Counted from the first letter of the stretch, positions 17,609 through 27,479 are shown. The stretch is 64,000 nucleotides of DNA from Microbacterium sp. SORGH_AS_0969 (GCF_030818255.1 NZ_JAUTAG010000001.1:868001-932000), one strand, 5' to 3'. The notes: generated by a model not told the origin, from the sequence alone. Made by a program: numbers and translations.

Positions 17609-17736
17609 CGGGAGGAGATTCGGCGGCGGGAGGACACCCTAGGGCCAGAGATCCTCCTGCCCCGGAATCACCTCCCCTCCCACAGGAGAAGGCCGAGACT
17701 CGGCAATGGGAGGAGATTCGGCCACGGGAGGAGCGG
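17609..17736. repeat. Direct-repeat unit C and partial unit D right of the DUF559 gene
   Basis: Unit C (17609-17685) repeats the order GGAGGAGATTCGG, CGGGAGGACACCC, ATCCTCC, CCTCCCCTCCCA seen left of the gene, in the same orientation. A partial unit D (GGAGGAGATTCGG then ACGGGAGGA) is at 17707-17736. The rest of the 290 bases between the two genes holds nothing else recognisable. Confidence 0.78.
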
Positions 17737-17837
17737 CTGAAGCTGCGGCGCCCTCCGCTCCCTGAAGTTCCTCCCGGGGGAGCGCGCCCGCCGCAAGGCC
17801 CATCCCCCACCGTCGAGACCGTCCCTACAATGACGCC

Positions 17838-18449
17838 ATGACGGCAGGCCAGCCCGAGTGGGTGATCCGCGAGGACGCGGGGTCACCGGTGCTCGTCGCG
17901 CTCTACCTGCGTCAGGTGCTCGGCATCCGGTCTCCCGACGATCTGCCCTCCCTGCGGCGCGTGCCCGCCGCCGCGGAGACGACGAGGACGGATGCCGCTC
18001 AGTCGGAGCTCGAGAGACAGTGGCGGGCCTATTGGGCGTTGACGGTGGAGCCGCAGGCGCACCCCTCCCCCGTGCCGTTGGAGTTGGTCGAGGGTTTCGA
18101 CGGGCTCGTCACGCTCCCTGTCGAGGGCGCGGAGGCCCTGCGCGATGCCGCGACGCCGTTCGCCGACGAGGCCACCGACTTCGCTCGGCAGGCGCACGGA
18201 CGGTACGCACGCGAGACGTCGGCACGTCCGGGGGTGTCGTATCGCGCCTACGCCAGCGCGATCGCCGCGCACGAACGCATCGTCGGTCGTCGCGCGCACT
18301 CGTTCGAGCTGAACGTGCAGATCCTGCCGCTGGCTCAGCGCGGAGTGTGGTGGATCGGCTCCCTCACGGTCGCGGTGACCGACGGTCTGCGCGGAGACGT
18401 GGCGGCATTCGACTCCGCGATCCACCCGATCATCGCGGAGCTCGCCTGA
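17838..18449 (+). CDS. Hypothetical protein of unknown family
   Basis: 203 residues, soluble, no signal peptide or membrane helix. Sequence shows an N-terminal WVIREDAGSPVLVALYLRQVLG segment, a middle Trp/Pro region (QWRAYWALTVEPQAHPSP), and a C-terminal block (HSFELNVQILPLAQRGVWWIG then LTVAVTDGLR) that looks like beta strands. Codon use fits the genome and the frame is clean from ATG at 17838 to TGA, so I take it as a real gene. It converges with the next gene, three bases away. No function can be assigned. Confidence 0.7.
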   Translation: MTAGQPEWVIREDAGSPVLVALYLRQVLGIRSPDDLPSLRRVPAAAETTRTDAAQSELERQWRAYWALTVEPQAHPSPVPLELVEGFDGLVTLPVEGAEALRDAATPFADEATDFARQAHGRYARETSARPGVSYRAYASAIAAHERIVGRRAHSFELNVQILPLAQRGVWWIGSLTVAVTDGLRGDVAAFDSAIHPIIAELA

Positions 18450-18452
18450 AGG

Positions 18453-18788
18453 TCAGACCCCGTGCTGCTCGTGGTCGACGATGACCTGGCGGGTGCGTCC
18501 GCCGAGGACGCGCTCGAAGATCAACGCGACGATGGCCGCGACCGTCACACCGACGACCACGCAGATCAAGGCGGTGAAGCCGAACACCTGCAGCTGCGAG
18601 TACACGACCTGCGTGTACGGGCTGACATCGGTGCTGTCGATCGCGAACGTCAGGATGAGGGCGACCAGGATGCCGACGAACGCGCCCGCGGCCAGGAAGA
18701 CGCCGTACTTGGGCGCGCGGCGAACGCTGGCCGTCTCGATCTCACCGCGAGAGAAGGACGGTCGTTCGGGGGCGGGCTGCTCGGCCAT
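18453..18788 (-). CDS. Small two-helix membrane protein
   Basis: 111 residues: a polar N-terminus of about 28 residues, a helix at ~30-50 (YGVFLAAGAFVGILVALILTF), a short outside loop and a second helix at ~70-95 (FGFTALICVVVGVTVAAIVALIF), then a basic tail. ATG at 18788 is preferred over the much longer upstream reading, which is not protein-like. Similar genes near purine genes in related bacteria are sometimes labelled potassium-transport related, but nothing here proves that. Confidence 0.75.
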   Translation of the reverse strand: MAEQPAPERPSFSRGEIETASVRRAPKYGVFLAAGAFVGILVALILTFAIDSTDVSPYTQVVYSQLQVFGFTALICVVVGVTVAAIVALIFERVLGGRTRQVIVDHEQHGV

Positions 18789-18918
18789 GAGTCCATTGTC
18801 CCACCCCCGCGCGGATGACGGGGCGCGGTGCCTACGCATCGAGCAGCGATCGCTCCGAGAGTCGAACCCTCCACACCGACACCCGTTACCCCGTGGAGCG
18901 GGGATCAGGTGATCAGGA

Positions 18919-21180
18919 CTACTCAGCACCCTTCAACGCCCCCAGCACGTCGACCCGACGCAGACGGCGCGCCAGTAGGAACGATGCGCTCAGGCCGCAC
19001 CCCACGACGATCACGACGCACCACCCGGTGGCGACCGGCGACGCGGCCGACGCGTACACGATGCGATCTGTGCGGAACACCGCCAGGTACGCCGACAGAA
19101 AAGCCATACCGGCGGGGATGCCGATGAGCGCGCCGGCGACGGTGATGGCGACGTTCTCGCGCAAGAGGAGGGCGCGGATCTCGCGCGGACGCACCCCCAG
19201 CACGGCGAGTGTCGCGTAGTCGCGGGTGCGTTCGGCGAAGGCCAGAGCGCCCAAGTTCACCAGCACGACCATGGTCAGCAGCAGCCCGAACCCTTTGATG
19301 AGCGCGAAAACATCGCCGAGGCCGTCGATCACCTGCTCAGCGTTCGCGCGCCGGTCGTCATGTGTCAGGACACTCGCGATTCCGGGCCGGCCCTCGAGCA
19401 CCTCGGCGGCCTCAGCCCCGCGCGCCAGCAGCGCGTTCGGCGAGAAGACGCCGCCCGCGCGCTCCCACGCAGACCGCGAGAGAAAGAGCCCCTGAGGCTC
19501 TCCCGCGTCAGTGACCCCGCGCACGATGACGGCGACCCCCGTCGCGGAGCCAGGCGGAAGAACCGTGACCTCATCGCCGATCGCGATCCCGCGTGCATCG
19601 GCGAGCGCGGCGCTCACGAGCGCACCGTCGGCGGGCAGCGCGACGCCGGCATCACCGTCCGGCAGGCGGTAGAGGTCGCCGTCCGACAGGACGTTGACGG
19701 CTTCGCCCCCTGCGAGGCCGTCGCCTGGCATGACGAAGGACATCTGCCACTGAACGTCGGTGATTCCGGATGCCAGGGCCTCGCCCTGCTGTGACCATGC
19801 GCCCGGAGAGAGCCGCGCCTGCGCGTCGAAGAGGTACTGCGAATCGAAGGACCGGGCGACCTGATGGTGCAGGGAATCCGGCATCCCGAATCCCGCGATG
19901 AGAAGGGTGGTGCCCCCGACCGTCGCGGCAAGTGCAGTGAGCAGGCGCCCACGCGCTGTCGCGATCTCGCGCAGGCCCCACGCGTTCAGCGGTGACATTC
20001 GCCGAAGCCGAGGGAAGACGCGCCGAGTCGTCGCGGCCCCGCCGCGCATCGCCGCCGCGGGGTCCGTGCGCCGCGCCGCGCGAGTGGCGACGACCGACAC
20101 GACCGACGCGCCCGCGACCAGCGCGACCGCGAGCGCCAGGGGCGCTGGGGTGTACGCCGGAATCCAGGCGACCAATCCGAAGCTCGACCGCTGCGACCGC
20201 AAGACGAACAGCGAGAGCACGGGAGCGAACGCGAAGCCGACGAGGGCGCCCGCGGCGACGACGATGGCGTACTGGGAGTAGTGCCGGCGCAGCTGCGTGT
20301 CGGTGACGCCGAGCGCTTTCAGCGTGGCGATGTCGCGCTGCTGCATGTCGACCAGTCGCCGCATCGAGGTGAACATCGCGAGCATCGCGACCGCCAGGAA
20401 CAAACCGAGGAACAACAGCGACAGACTTCTGATCTGTCGAATGCGGTCGGTCAGCCCCACCACTCCCGGCTGAGAGGACCGGTCGTACATGGCCAGTCGG
20501 TCGGCCCCGAGCAGCCCGGGCGCCTCCGCCATGATCCGCTCGGGCGAGCCCGCCAGGGCAACGGACACGCGACTCGGCCCGAGCGCCTGCATCTGCTGCC
20601 GCGAGACATAGGCGTAGCCGTACCTCGACGGGTCAGGCGCGTACAGACCATCGACTCCGGTGTCCGACACCTTGTCGGCCGACCGCACCCACGCCGCGAC
20701 GGTGAAGGAGTGATCCGTCGCCGCGATCCGTAGCCGCACGGTGTCCCCCACCCGAAGCGCGTGTGCCTCGGCGAATGCGGCGTCGAGAGCGATCTGGTCG
20801 TCCGTGAGATCGTCCAGGCGTCCTTCGACCGGTTCCGGGACGTCGATCCGTTCCGGCAGCGCGCTCACGACGAGGTCGCCTCGACCACCGACGACCGCCG
20901 CATCGAGCAGACCCGTGGTCTCAGCATCCGAGACCCCCGGAAGACCCCGCAACGCGTCGACCTGTTCGGGCGACGCTGACGAAGCGGTGATCCAGACGTC
21001 CGCGAGGTGGGCCTCGGCATCCATTCGCTCTTGCTCGACCTGCATCCCCCGCCACCCGCCCTCGAGCCCGCCGTACACGGCCAGGCACAGCGCGCTCATG
21101 ACGAACACGGCGACGAACTGCGCCGCCCGGAGCCGCAGATCGCGTAGGAGCTTTCGGCGCAGCAGGGCCGCGACGCTCAT
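18919..21180 (-). CDS. ABC transporter permease with two FtsX domains
   Basis: 753 residues with the layout typical of MacB/LolC-like exporters of Gram-positives: one N-terminal helix (FVAVFVMSALCLAVYGGLEG), an extracellular MacB-type domain, three helices (first FtsX domain around residues 260-360), a further helix and extracellular domain, then a second three-helix FtsX block (ERTRDYATLAVLGVRPREIRALLLREN) to the end. Such proteins do mechanotransmission rather than carry substrate through the membrane. The ATG overlaps the stop of the upstream ATPase gene, so they form one transporter. Confidence 0.92.
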   Translation of the reverse strand: MSVAALLRRKLLRDLRLRAAQFVAVFVMSALCLAVYGGLEGGWRGMQVEQERMDAEAHLADVWITASSASPEQVDALRGLPGVSDAETTGLLDAAVVGGRGDLVVSALPERIDVPEPVEGRLDDLTDDQIALDAAFAEAHALRVGDTVRLRIAATDHSFTVAAWVRSADKVSDTGVDGLYAPDPSRYGYAYVSRQQMQALGPSRVSVALAGSPERIMAEAPGLLGADRLAMYDRSSQPGVVGLTDRIRQIRSLSLLFLGLFLAVAMLAMFTSMRRLVDMQQRDIATLKALGVTDTQLRRHYSQYAIVVAAGALVGFAFAPVLSLFVLRSQRSSFGLVAWIPAYTPAPLALAVALVAGASVVSVVATRAARRTDPAAAMRGGAATTRRVFPRLRRMSPLNAWGLREIATARGRLLTALAATVGGTTLLIAGFGMPDSLHHQVARSFDSQYLFDAQARLSPGAWSQQGEALASGITDVQWQMSFVMPGDGLAGGEAVNVLSDGDLYRLPDGDAGVALPADGALVSAALADARGIAIGDEVTVLPPGSATGVAVIVRGVTDAGEPQGLFLSRSAWERAGGVFSPNALLARGAEAAEVLEGRPGIASVLTHDDRRANAEQVIDGLGDVFALIKGFGLLLTMVVLVNLGALAFAERTRDYATLAVLGVRPREIRALLLRENVAITVAGALIGIPAGMAFLSAYLAVFRTDRIVYASAASPVATGWCVVIVVGCGLSASFLLARRLRRVDVLGALKGAE

Positions 21181-21875
21181 GAGACGGGAGGGCGGGAGTC
21201 TGCCACGACCCGCCCATCGCGCATCTCGACGATGTGATCGGCGAGGTCGCGGATCGCGGGGTCGTGAGTGACCACCGCTACAATCGCGCGCCCCTCACGT
21301 GCGACGTCTGTCAGCAGGACCATCACCTCGACCCCCGATGCCGAGTCGAGGGCTCCCGTCGGCTCATCGCACAGCAGGACATCGGGCCTCTTCGCCAGCG
21401 CCCGCGCGATCGAGACCCGCTGCATCTGACCGCCCGACAGCTGCGGGGGAAAATGGCCAGCACGATCACCCAGCCCGACGCGCTCGAGCAGTTCGATCGA
21501 CGTCGGCACGTCGGCGCGGTGACGAGAGGGGAGGCGACGCGCCAACTCGACGTTTTCGAGCGCCGTGAGCTGCGGGAGCAGGTTGTAGAACTGGAACACG
21601 AACCCGACGCGGTCGCGACGGAACTCCGTGAGCTCTCGCGGGCCCGCGCCCGTGAAGATGGTGCCGTTCAGTTCGGCTTGGCCCGAGTCGGGTGTGTCCA
21701 TCGCACCGAGCACGTTCAGCAGCGTGCTCTTGCCCGACCCCGATGGTCCGACGATCGCCGCGAGCCCGCCGCTACGCAGGTGTACGGACACGTCGTCGAG
21801 AGCCAGGACCCTCGTCGCTCCCGTGCCGTACTCACGCGACAGCGCCGTGGCGCGCAGTCCTGTTCCGGATGCCAT
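21177..21875 (-). CDS. ABC transporter ATP-binding protein (MacB/LolD-like)
   Basis: 232 residues. Walker A is GPSGSGKSTLL near residue 43, the Q-loop lies in VFQFYNLLPQLTALENVELA, the ABC signature is LSGGQMQRVSIARAL near residue 145, Walker B is LLCDEPTGALD and the switch His is in VTHDP. ATG at 21875 gives the standard length; the upstream extension is not protein-like. The stop overlaps the permease start by four bases (ATGA), giving a two-gene export system. Confidence 0.95.
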   Translation of the reverse strand: MASGTGLRATALSREYGTGATRVLALDDVSVHLRSGGLAAIVGPSGSGKSTLLNVLGAMDTPDSGQAELNGTIFTGAGPRELTEFRRDRVGFVFQFYNLLPQLTALENVELARRLPSRHRADVPTSIELLERVGLGDRAGHFPPQLSGGQMQRVSIARALAKRPDVLLCDEPTGALDSASGVEVMVLLTDVAREGRAIVAVVTHDPAIRDLADHIVEMRDGRVVADSRPPVS

Positions 21876-22026
21876 CCGCTCCGTCCCCTCGTCCGGGCAC
21901 CATCCACTCCGTGGGCGCCCTCCTCGACCATGGCCGACGACCGCGCCGCGATGCTGCGGTCGGGCCGGCGTCCTCGCCGGGTGAACGATGCGGGGATATT
22001 GGGCGATCGTGCGGTGGGTGCCGGCG

Positions 22027-22383
22027 CTACGGCCGCAACGGCAGCAGCGCACTCAGGTCGGCGCGGACCCCCGAGGCCACGATCCGGCCGGCGGCGACGG
22101 CATCCGTCCAGTGCTCCCGGCCCGTGGCGACGGCGATCCAGGTGGCGGCGTCGGTCTCGACGACGTTGGGCGGAGTGCCGCGGGTGTGGCGAGGGCCCTC
22201 GATCACCTGCACGGCCCCGAACGGCGGCACCCGCATCTCGACGGAGTTGCCCGGGGCCTTCTCGGCGAGCAGCTGCAGGAGGTAGCGCACGGCGGTCGCC
22301 GTCGCAGGACGCGGGGCGTCACCGGCGGCCACCGCCGCGAGGGCGGCCCGACCGTAGCCGGTCTCGATACGACGTGGGGGCAT
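22027..22383 (-). CDS. Sterol-carrier-family (SCP2-like) small protein
   Basis: 118 residues; [20 protein letters not shown] at the start, then [30 protein letters not shown] and [22 protein letters not shown], which match the small actinobacterial family annotated as sterol carrier proteins beside purine genes. The SCP2-like fold binds lipid, but no ligand is known for this group. ATG at 22383 is used; a GTG three codons upstream is possible. It is divergent from purD, with about 150 bases between. Confidence 0.8.
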   Translation of the reverse strand: MPPRRIETGYGRAALAAVAAGDAPRPATATAVRYLLQLLAEKAPGNSVEMRVPPFGAVQVIEGPRHTRGTPPNVVETDAATWIAVATGREHWTDAVAAGRIVASGVRADLSALLPLRP

Positions 22384-22536
22384 GGCATCCACGGTACTCG
22401 CGGGGCACGCGCGCGGCTCGAGCGCCCGCGCTGGGCCGCACGACCGCGAGCGCCCGTACCGGCCGCGCAGACTGAACCGCACCGGCCATGCCGTGCGCGC
22501 GCCACGCACGCAGAGCCCGCTCGGTAGGCTGACCGG

Positions 22537-23808
22537 GTGAGAATCCTGGTCCTCGGTTCGGGCGCGCGCGAGCACGCCATCATCCTCGCCCTGCGCTCCG
22601 AAGAGGCATCGCACGCGATCTTCGCCGCCCCCGGCAACGCGGGCATCGCGCGTGACGCCCACCTCGTCGCGCTCGCCGCGAACGACCCCGCCGAGGTGCT
22701 CACGTTCGCGAAGGACGAGGCGATCGACCTCGTCGTCGTCGGGCCCGAGGCGCCGCTGGTCGCCGGAGTCGCCGACGCCCTGCGCGAGCACGGCATCCCG
22801 GTCTTCGGTCCGGGCAAGGCGGCCGCGCAGCTCGAGGGATCCAAGACGTTCGCGAAGCGGATCATGGATGCCGCGGGCGTCCCCACCGGACGCGCGGTGC
22901 GCGCCGCCGACCTCCCCACCGTCGAAGCAGCTCTGGACGAGTACGGCGCGCCCTACGTCGTCAAGGCCGACGGGCTCGCCGCGGGCAAGGGCGTCATTGT
23001 CACGTCCGACCGCGAGGCCGCGATCGCGCACGCCACGACCTACCTCGTCACCGGCGCGGTGCTGGTCGAGGAGTTCCTCTCCGGCCCCGAGGTGTCGCTG
23101 TTCTTCCTCAGCGACGGCGACCACGTGCTCCCGTTGAGCCCCGCGCAGGACTTCAAGCGCCTGCGCGACGGCGACGAGGGCCCCAACACCGGCGGCATGG
23201 GGGCGTACTCGCCCCTGCCGTGGCTCGACGAACGCTTCGGCAGCGAGACGGAGTTCGTCGACCAGGTCACGCGCGAGATCGCGGAGCCCGTGATCCGGGA
23301 GATGGATGCCGAGGGCACCCCGTTCATCGGACTCCTCTACGCCGGCCTCATCCTGACCGAGAACGGCATCAAGGTCATCGAGTTCAACGCCCGGTTCGGC
23401 GACCCCGAGACCCAGGTCGTGCTGCCGCGCTTGATCGACCCACTGTCGGAGCTGCTGCTCGCCGCGGCCTCGGGAACGCTCGAGGACCGCCCGCGCCCCG
23501 CCTTCGCCGAAGCCGCCGCCGTGACGGTCGTGCTCGCGAGCGAGGGATACCCCGAGGCGCCGGTCACGGGTCGCCCCTTGACCGGCATCGACGACGCCGA
23601 CGAGGTCGACGGTGTCCACCTCGCGCACGCCGCGACGGCGGCATCCGACCACGGGTTCACGGCGACCGGGGGGCGCGTGCTCAGCGTCGTCGCTCTGGGC
23701 TCGACGTTCCGCGAAGCCCGCGCCGCCGCCTACGCGGGACTCGAGCGCATCGGCCTCGAGGGTGGCCAGTACCGCACCGACATCGCCGCGAAGGTCGCCG
23801 AGGACTGA
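22537..23808 (+). CDS. purD: Phosphoribosylamine--glycine ligase (GAR synthetase)
   Basis: 423 residues. It joins phosphoribosylamine (the PurF product) to glycine using ATP. The N-terminal [10 protein letters not shown] motif, the ATP-grasp region ([15 protein letters not shown], near residue 145) and the metal-binding [16 protein letters not shown] near residue 285 are all present and intact. It ends in a stretch ([20 protein letters not shown]) typical of the family C-terminus. An imperfect long hairpin follows the gene. Confidence 0.97.
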   Translation: MRILVLGSGAREHAIILALRSEEASHAIFAAPGNAGIARDAHLVALAANDPAEVLTFAKDEAIDLVVVGPEAPLVAGVADALREHGIPVFGPGKAAAQLEGSKTFAKRIMDAAGVPTGRAVRAADLPTVEAALDEYGAPYVVKADGLAAGKGVIVTSDREAAIAHATTYLVTGAVLVEEFLSGPEVSLFFLSDGDHVLPLSPAQDFKRLRDGDEGPNTGGMGAYSPLPWLDERFGSETEFVDQVTREIAEPVIREMDAEGTPFIGLLYAGLILTENGIKVIEFNARFGDPETQVVLPRLIDPLSELLLAAASGTLEDRPRPAFAEAAAVTVVLASEGYPEAPVTGRPLTGIDDADEVDGVHLAHAATAASDHGFTATGGRVLSVVALGSTFREARAAAYAGLERIGLEGGQYRTDIAAKVAED

Positions 23809-23847
23809 CGTCGGCGCGGGTGGCGCGGCATCCGCCCCACCCGTTCA

Positions 23848-23906
23848 CGGCGTGTCCCGCCATGTGCCGGAGATCGCTCCGAATTCCGCACAGAACGGGA
23901 CACACC
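23848..23906. terminator. Long imperfect hairpin between convergent genes
   Basis: Outer arms CGG-C-GTGTCCCG and CGGGACAC-A-CCG (23848-23859 / 23896-23906), with an inner stem TGTGC..CGGAG / CTCCG..GCACA around ATCG. It lies between the stops of purD (rightward) and the SDR gene (leftward) and could serve both as a terminator, although it has no T-run. Its GTGTCC theme resembles the 64-bp palindrome, but the sequences are not the same. Confidence 0.55.
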
Positions 23907-23926
23907 GCGGGGTGCCCGCGCCACGC

Positions 23927-24692
23927 TCAGTCGAGAACGGTCACCGTCGGTCCGGCATCCACGAGGATCGCCTCGCCGCTCGCCCTGCGCGGCTGCGCGG
24001 TCACGAGATCGACCGCGGCCCGCGCAACGTCGTCGACCGGGGTGAGACGCCCGCTCGGCGCGAAGCCGGCCGCGAAGCCCGCCTTGTCGTCGGGCGCACC
24101 GCCGGTGAGGCGATCGACCATCGGGGTGTCGATCACCCAGGGGCACAGCGTGAACACGTCGATCCCGGCCTCGGCGAGCAGCGGCGCGGCGCTGCGCCCC
24201 GCCGCGACCACGCCCGCCTTCGCCGCGGCGTAGGGCACGGCGATCGGCACCGGCAGCACCGTTCCGACGAACGACGCCGTGTTGACGATGACCCCGCCGC
24301 GCCGCATGTGCGTCGAGGCGTGATGCAGCCCCGACAGCACACTCGTGAGGTTCGCGTCGACGACCTCGCGCAGGGCCTCGGGCGTCCAGTTCTCCATCGG
24401 TCCGATCGGACCCTCGGTGCCCGCGTTCGAGAACCAGAAGTCGAGCGGGCCCTCGGATGCCGCGACCCGAGCGAGCTCGGCCACGTCGGCGTCGCGCGTG
24501 ATGTCGGCGGGCGACGAAGAGCGCCTCACCGCCCGCGTCCGAGATCGCCTGCACGACCGCCGCGCCGCGCTCGGCGTCGCGGCCCGAGAGGACGACGCGT
24601 GCGCCCGCTGCGGCGAGACGGTGGGCGATGGCGGCGCCGATTCCGCTGGTGCCGCCGGTGACGACGGCGGTGCGTCCGGAGAGGTGGGTCAT
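23927..24692 (-). pseudogene. Short-chain dehydrogenase/reductase (SDR), frameshifted
   Basis: A classical SDR of about 254 residues split over two frames. The first frame carries the NAD(P)-binding motif TGGTSGIGAAIAHRLAAAG; the second carries the NAG motif (FWFSNAGTEGP), a Ser followed by PYAAAKAG (the YxxxK catalytic pair) and the rest to the stop at 23927. The break is near 24503-24513: reading GCCCGCC as GCCGCC joins them as ALFVAADITRDADVAEL without a gap. The extra base may be a sequencing error or a real null. It is the last gene of a leftward cluster with a glycosyltransferase and a TetR regulator. Confidence 0.85.
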
Positions 24693-24880
24693 GATCTGTC
24701 TCTTTCTGTGGGACGGGGTGGGGGGTGGTTTGTGGAGTGGTGGACGAACCCGGCCGTGGCGCAGCGGACCGTCCGGCGGAGTTCACGCCCGACAGGCCGA
24801 CTCAGGATGCCGCGAGCCCGGCGAGTCAGCCCGGACTCCGCGCGACGGCGCGTGCGAGAGGGGCCGCGATCGACCCGGGT

Positions 24881-26167
24881 TCAGCCGCGCGCGGCGAGCA
24901 TCTGCTCGACGTCGTCGACGAGCCCCGCCGCCCCCGGCGCCACCGCGATCGCCTCGCCGACCGCCCGGGCGCGAGCCGCATAGCTCGGATCCGCGAGGAT
25001 CCGCTGAACGGCCGAGCGGATGGCATCCGGGGTCGGCCGACCCGTGCGCAGGTTCACGCCCACTCCGGCGTGCTGGACGCGCGCCGAGGTCTCGACCTTG
25101 TCTTCGGAATCGCCGGCGATCACGATCGGCACGCCATGGCGCATCGCGTGGTGCAGGCCCCCGTATCCGCCGTTGGTCACGAGCACGCTGGTGCGGGCGA
25201 GCAGCTCGTCGTACGGCAGGTAGCTCGCGGCGAACGCGTTCGCGGGAAGAGGGGGGAGGGTCTCGAGGTCGCGTCCGCCGGTGGTCACGGCGACCTGGAC
25301 GGGCAGATCCGACAGGGCCGCGAGGGTCGGTTCGATGACCTCGCTGTAGTCGGTGTTGGCGACGGTGCCCTGCGTGACGTGCACGAGCGGAAGGTCCGGG
25401 TCGAGGTCGTCGAACCATGCCGGGGCGGGTGTCGGCCGGCTCGACGCGGTGGGCATCGGACCGTAGAACCGCAGGTTCGCGGGCGCATCGCTGCGCGGAT
25501 ACTCGAACTCTTCGACCGTGAACTGCGCGAGCAGGTCGCTGCGCGAGAGCACGTCCATGAAGAACGCGCCGTTCAGGGGCGGGGCCCCGACGCCGGCGAG
25601 GAAGAGGTCGAGCGAACGGTGCACCGGACGCAGCACGGCCTTCGCCGTCACGCCGAGGACCCGATTGCGCAGACGGTTCAGCACCGGCTGACGCAGGGGC
25701 GTGATGCCGAGACCGTAAGGCGGAGTATCGCGACTCGAGAATCCCGCGGCGGTGATTCCGCACATGACGGTGAGGAGACGCTCGGAGCGCGGTCGCCCGA
25801 AGAGGGTCTGCACCCCCAGGAAGAGCATGTCGTGCAGCACGACATCGACCGGCTCTTCCGCGAGGACGTGCTCCAGGGTGGCCGCCGCGGGGCCGGCGGG
25901 ATCGAGGAACGCCCGCTCGACACCGCGGTTGATCGTCGCGAGTCCCCGCTCGCGCACGTCGCCGCCCGTTCCGATGTCGTCGAGCGTGTCGGCCTCGGGC
26001 GGAAGGGGGAGGAATCGGATGCCGGCCGCCTCGACCATCGATCGGTATCGGGCACCGGTGAGCAGGCGTACGTCCCACCCGCGACGCTGCAGTTCAGTGG
26101 CGACGACGAGGAGCGGGCCGACGTGACCGACGGCGGGCATGCTGCAGATGAGGGCAGAGGAGGTCAT
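24881..26167 (-). CDS. MGT-family glycosyltransferase (GT1, macrolide/flavonoid type)
   Basis: 428 residues, GT-B fold. The N-terminal domain starts ALICSMPAVGHVGPLLVVATEL, with His in the position of the catalytic base of this family. The C-terminal nucleotide-sugar domain has LPLVHVTQGTVANTDYSEV and the donor-site region LVTNGGYGGLHHAMRHGVP near residue 330, ending with a DAIRSAVQRILAD helix. Such enzymes transfer a hexose from a nucleotide sugar to a small hydrophobic acceptor, often a drug or natural product. It starts 33 bases downstream of a TetR gene in the same direction, which suggests inducible detoxification or tailoring; the acceptor is unknown. Confidence 0.88.
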   Translation of the reverse strand: MTSSALICSMPAVGHVGPLLVVATELQRRGWDVRLLTGARYRSMVEAAGIRFLPLPPEADTLDDIGTGGDVRERGLATINRGVERAFLDPAGPAAATLEHVLAEEPVDVVLHDMLFLGVQTLFGRPRSERLLTVMCGITAAGFSSRDTPPYGLGITPLRQPVLNRLRNRVLGVTAKAVLRPVHRSLDLFLAGVGAPPLNGAFFMDVLSRSDLLAQFTVEEFEYPRSDAPANLRFYGPMPTASSRPTPAPAWFDDLDPDLPLVHVTQGTVANTDYSEVIEPTLAALSDLPVQVAVTTGGRDLETLPPLPANAFAASYLPYDELLARTSVLVTNGGYGGLHHAMRHGVPIVIAGDSEDKVETSARVQHAGVGVNLRTGRPTPDAIRSAVQRILADPSYAARARAVGEAIAVAPGAAGLVDDVEQMLAARG

Positions 26168-26200
26168 TTCCTGTACTTTCCGGACGTCCCCGCCGCGCGT

Positions 26201-26839
26201 TCACGCGAGATTGTCGGCGAGGTGGATGAGTTGCGCCGTGAGCCACGACCGATACGTGGCGAGGTCCCATCCGCGGGCGACGATGAAGTGCGTCCAGGGA
26301 TCGGGTCCCGTGATGAGCCCGAGCACGTCGGCGGCGATGGCGACCTGGTCGACGCGGATGCGTCCGCGCTGGAGGAACCAGCCGGCCCCGATCGTCATGT
26401 CGCGGTGACGGCGCATCTCGAGGTCGAGGTAGGCGACGCGCACCTCGGCGTCGCCGTCGGCCGCGGCGAGCATGGCCCGCACGATCGCCGCGGAGCGCTG
26501 GTTCGCCTCGATGAGGAAGTCGACGTAGCGAGCGATCGCGGTGTCGGTGTCGGGCTCGCTCATGATCTCGACGAGCGCGGGACGCTCGGTGAGCGAGTGC
26601 CGCCCCTCGTCGCCCGCGAAGGTCCGTTCGAAGGCGGCGATCAGCAGAGCATGCTTGGGGCCGTTCAGGTGCACCGTCGGGATCGACACCCCCGCCTCGG
26701 CGGCGATCGCCTTGATGGTGGTGGCGACGTAGCCGTCGCGGACGAAGAGTCGACCCGCCGTGTCGACGATGTTCGCGCGTGTGGCGGCGGCCTCGGCCTG
26801 TCGCTTGGGGGACTGATAGCTGCGGGGCACGTCCCACAC
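26201..26839 (-). CDS. TetR-family regulator
   Basis: 212 residues. HTH at residues ~20-65 (RANIVDTAGRLFVRDGYVAT, then IKAIAAEAGVSIPTVHLNGPK), followed by an all-helical ligand domain. It starts at GTG 26839, one base after the stop of the upstream membrane-protein gene; a GTG three codons in is an alternative. The post-HTH sequence GPKHALLIAAFERTFAG closely parallels that of the TetR at 35284 (GPKRRLVFAAFTMAFAG), marking both as one subfamily. It probably controls the 23.9-27.5 kb cluster and may recognise the TATACG..ATATA element at 27550. Confidence 0.92.
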   Translation of the reverse strand: MWDVPRSYQSPKRQAEAAATRANIVDTAGRLFVRDGYVATTIKAIAAEAGVSIPTVHLNGPKHALLIAAFERTFAGDEGRHSLTERPALVEIMSEPDTDTAIARYVDFLIEANQRSAAIVRAMLAAADGDAEVRVAYLDLEMRRHRDMTIGAGWFLQRGRIRVDQVAIAADVLGLITGPDPWTHFIVARGWDLATYRSWLTAQLIHLADNLA

Positions 26840-26840
26840 G

Positions 26841-27479
26841 CTACTTCGCTGCGGCGGCGCCGGCCCGGGCGATGAGGAGTCCCGCGATGATCTGCGCGCC
26901 CGTGGACACGAAGTACATCGCGTTCGTCAGCCACTCGAAGGAGCTCGCGTTGATCACGGCACCGAGCGCGAAGCCGATGATCGCGAGCGCGAGGATCGCC
27001 CACCGCGCGGGGCCGGTGAGCACCCGTGCACGCGCGACGATGATGCCTCCGACGAGCAGCAGCACGCCCTGGACCGCGCTCATGGCGAACAGGAACGCCA
27101 TCGCTCCGTCGGTGGGCTCGGCCGTCGGCAGGAGGTAGGCCGCGAGCAGGTACATGCTCTGGTTCGCGAGGAAGAAGGCACCGAAGCCCAGCAGGGCGAT
27201 CTTGCCCACGAGCGACGAGCCGACCGCCCCCTGACCGTCGCCGCGGCCGAGAGCGAGCGGGAACATCGCCGCGACGTGGGCGAGGGTGCTCGCGAGGAAC
27301 AGCACCCAGAACGCGGCGGCGGGCCCCGGTTCGGAGGATACGTCGGTTCCGATCTCGAGGGCGGTGGCAGCGGTCAGCAGCACACCTCCGGTGAGGATCA
27401 GGATGCCGGCAGCTCGGAGCCATGAGGGGCTCGAGGAAGCAGGGGAAGAAGAGCGAACACTGAGGGTGGGAGCGGTCAT
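26841..27479 (-). CDS. Integral membrane protein, about six helices, unknown function
   Basis: 212 residues with six predicted hydrophobic segments, including LRAAGILILTGGVLLTAAT, ANQSMYLLAAYLLP and SSFEWLTNAMYFVSTGAQII. The general look is that of DUF4386-like proteins, but the match is loose. ATG at 27479 follows AAGGAG; the longer upstream reading adds no protein-like sequence. It is the first gene of the leftward cluster with TetR, glycosyltransferase and SDR. Confidence 0.75.
   Translation of the reverse strand: MTAPTLSVRSSSPASSSPSWLRAAGILILTGGVLLTAATALEIGTDVSSEPGPAAAFWVLFLASTLAHVAAMFPLALGRGDGQGAVGSSLVGKIALLGFGAFFLANQSMYLLAAYLLPTAEPTDGAMAFLFAMSAVQGVLLLVGGIIVARARVLTGPARWAILALAIIGFALGAVINASSFEWLTNAMYFVSTGAQIIAGLLIARAGAAAAK

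Noticed and set aside
18830..18918. tRNA-like piece (GTCGAACCCTCC) next to hairpins
   Set aside because: No acceptor stem, anticodon arm or proper T-stem could be folded on either strand.
22027..23652. 541-codon leftward frame covering purD and the SCP2-like gene
   Set aside because: Only the last 118 codons (SCP2-like) are real; the rest is antisense to purD.
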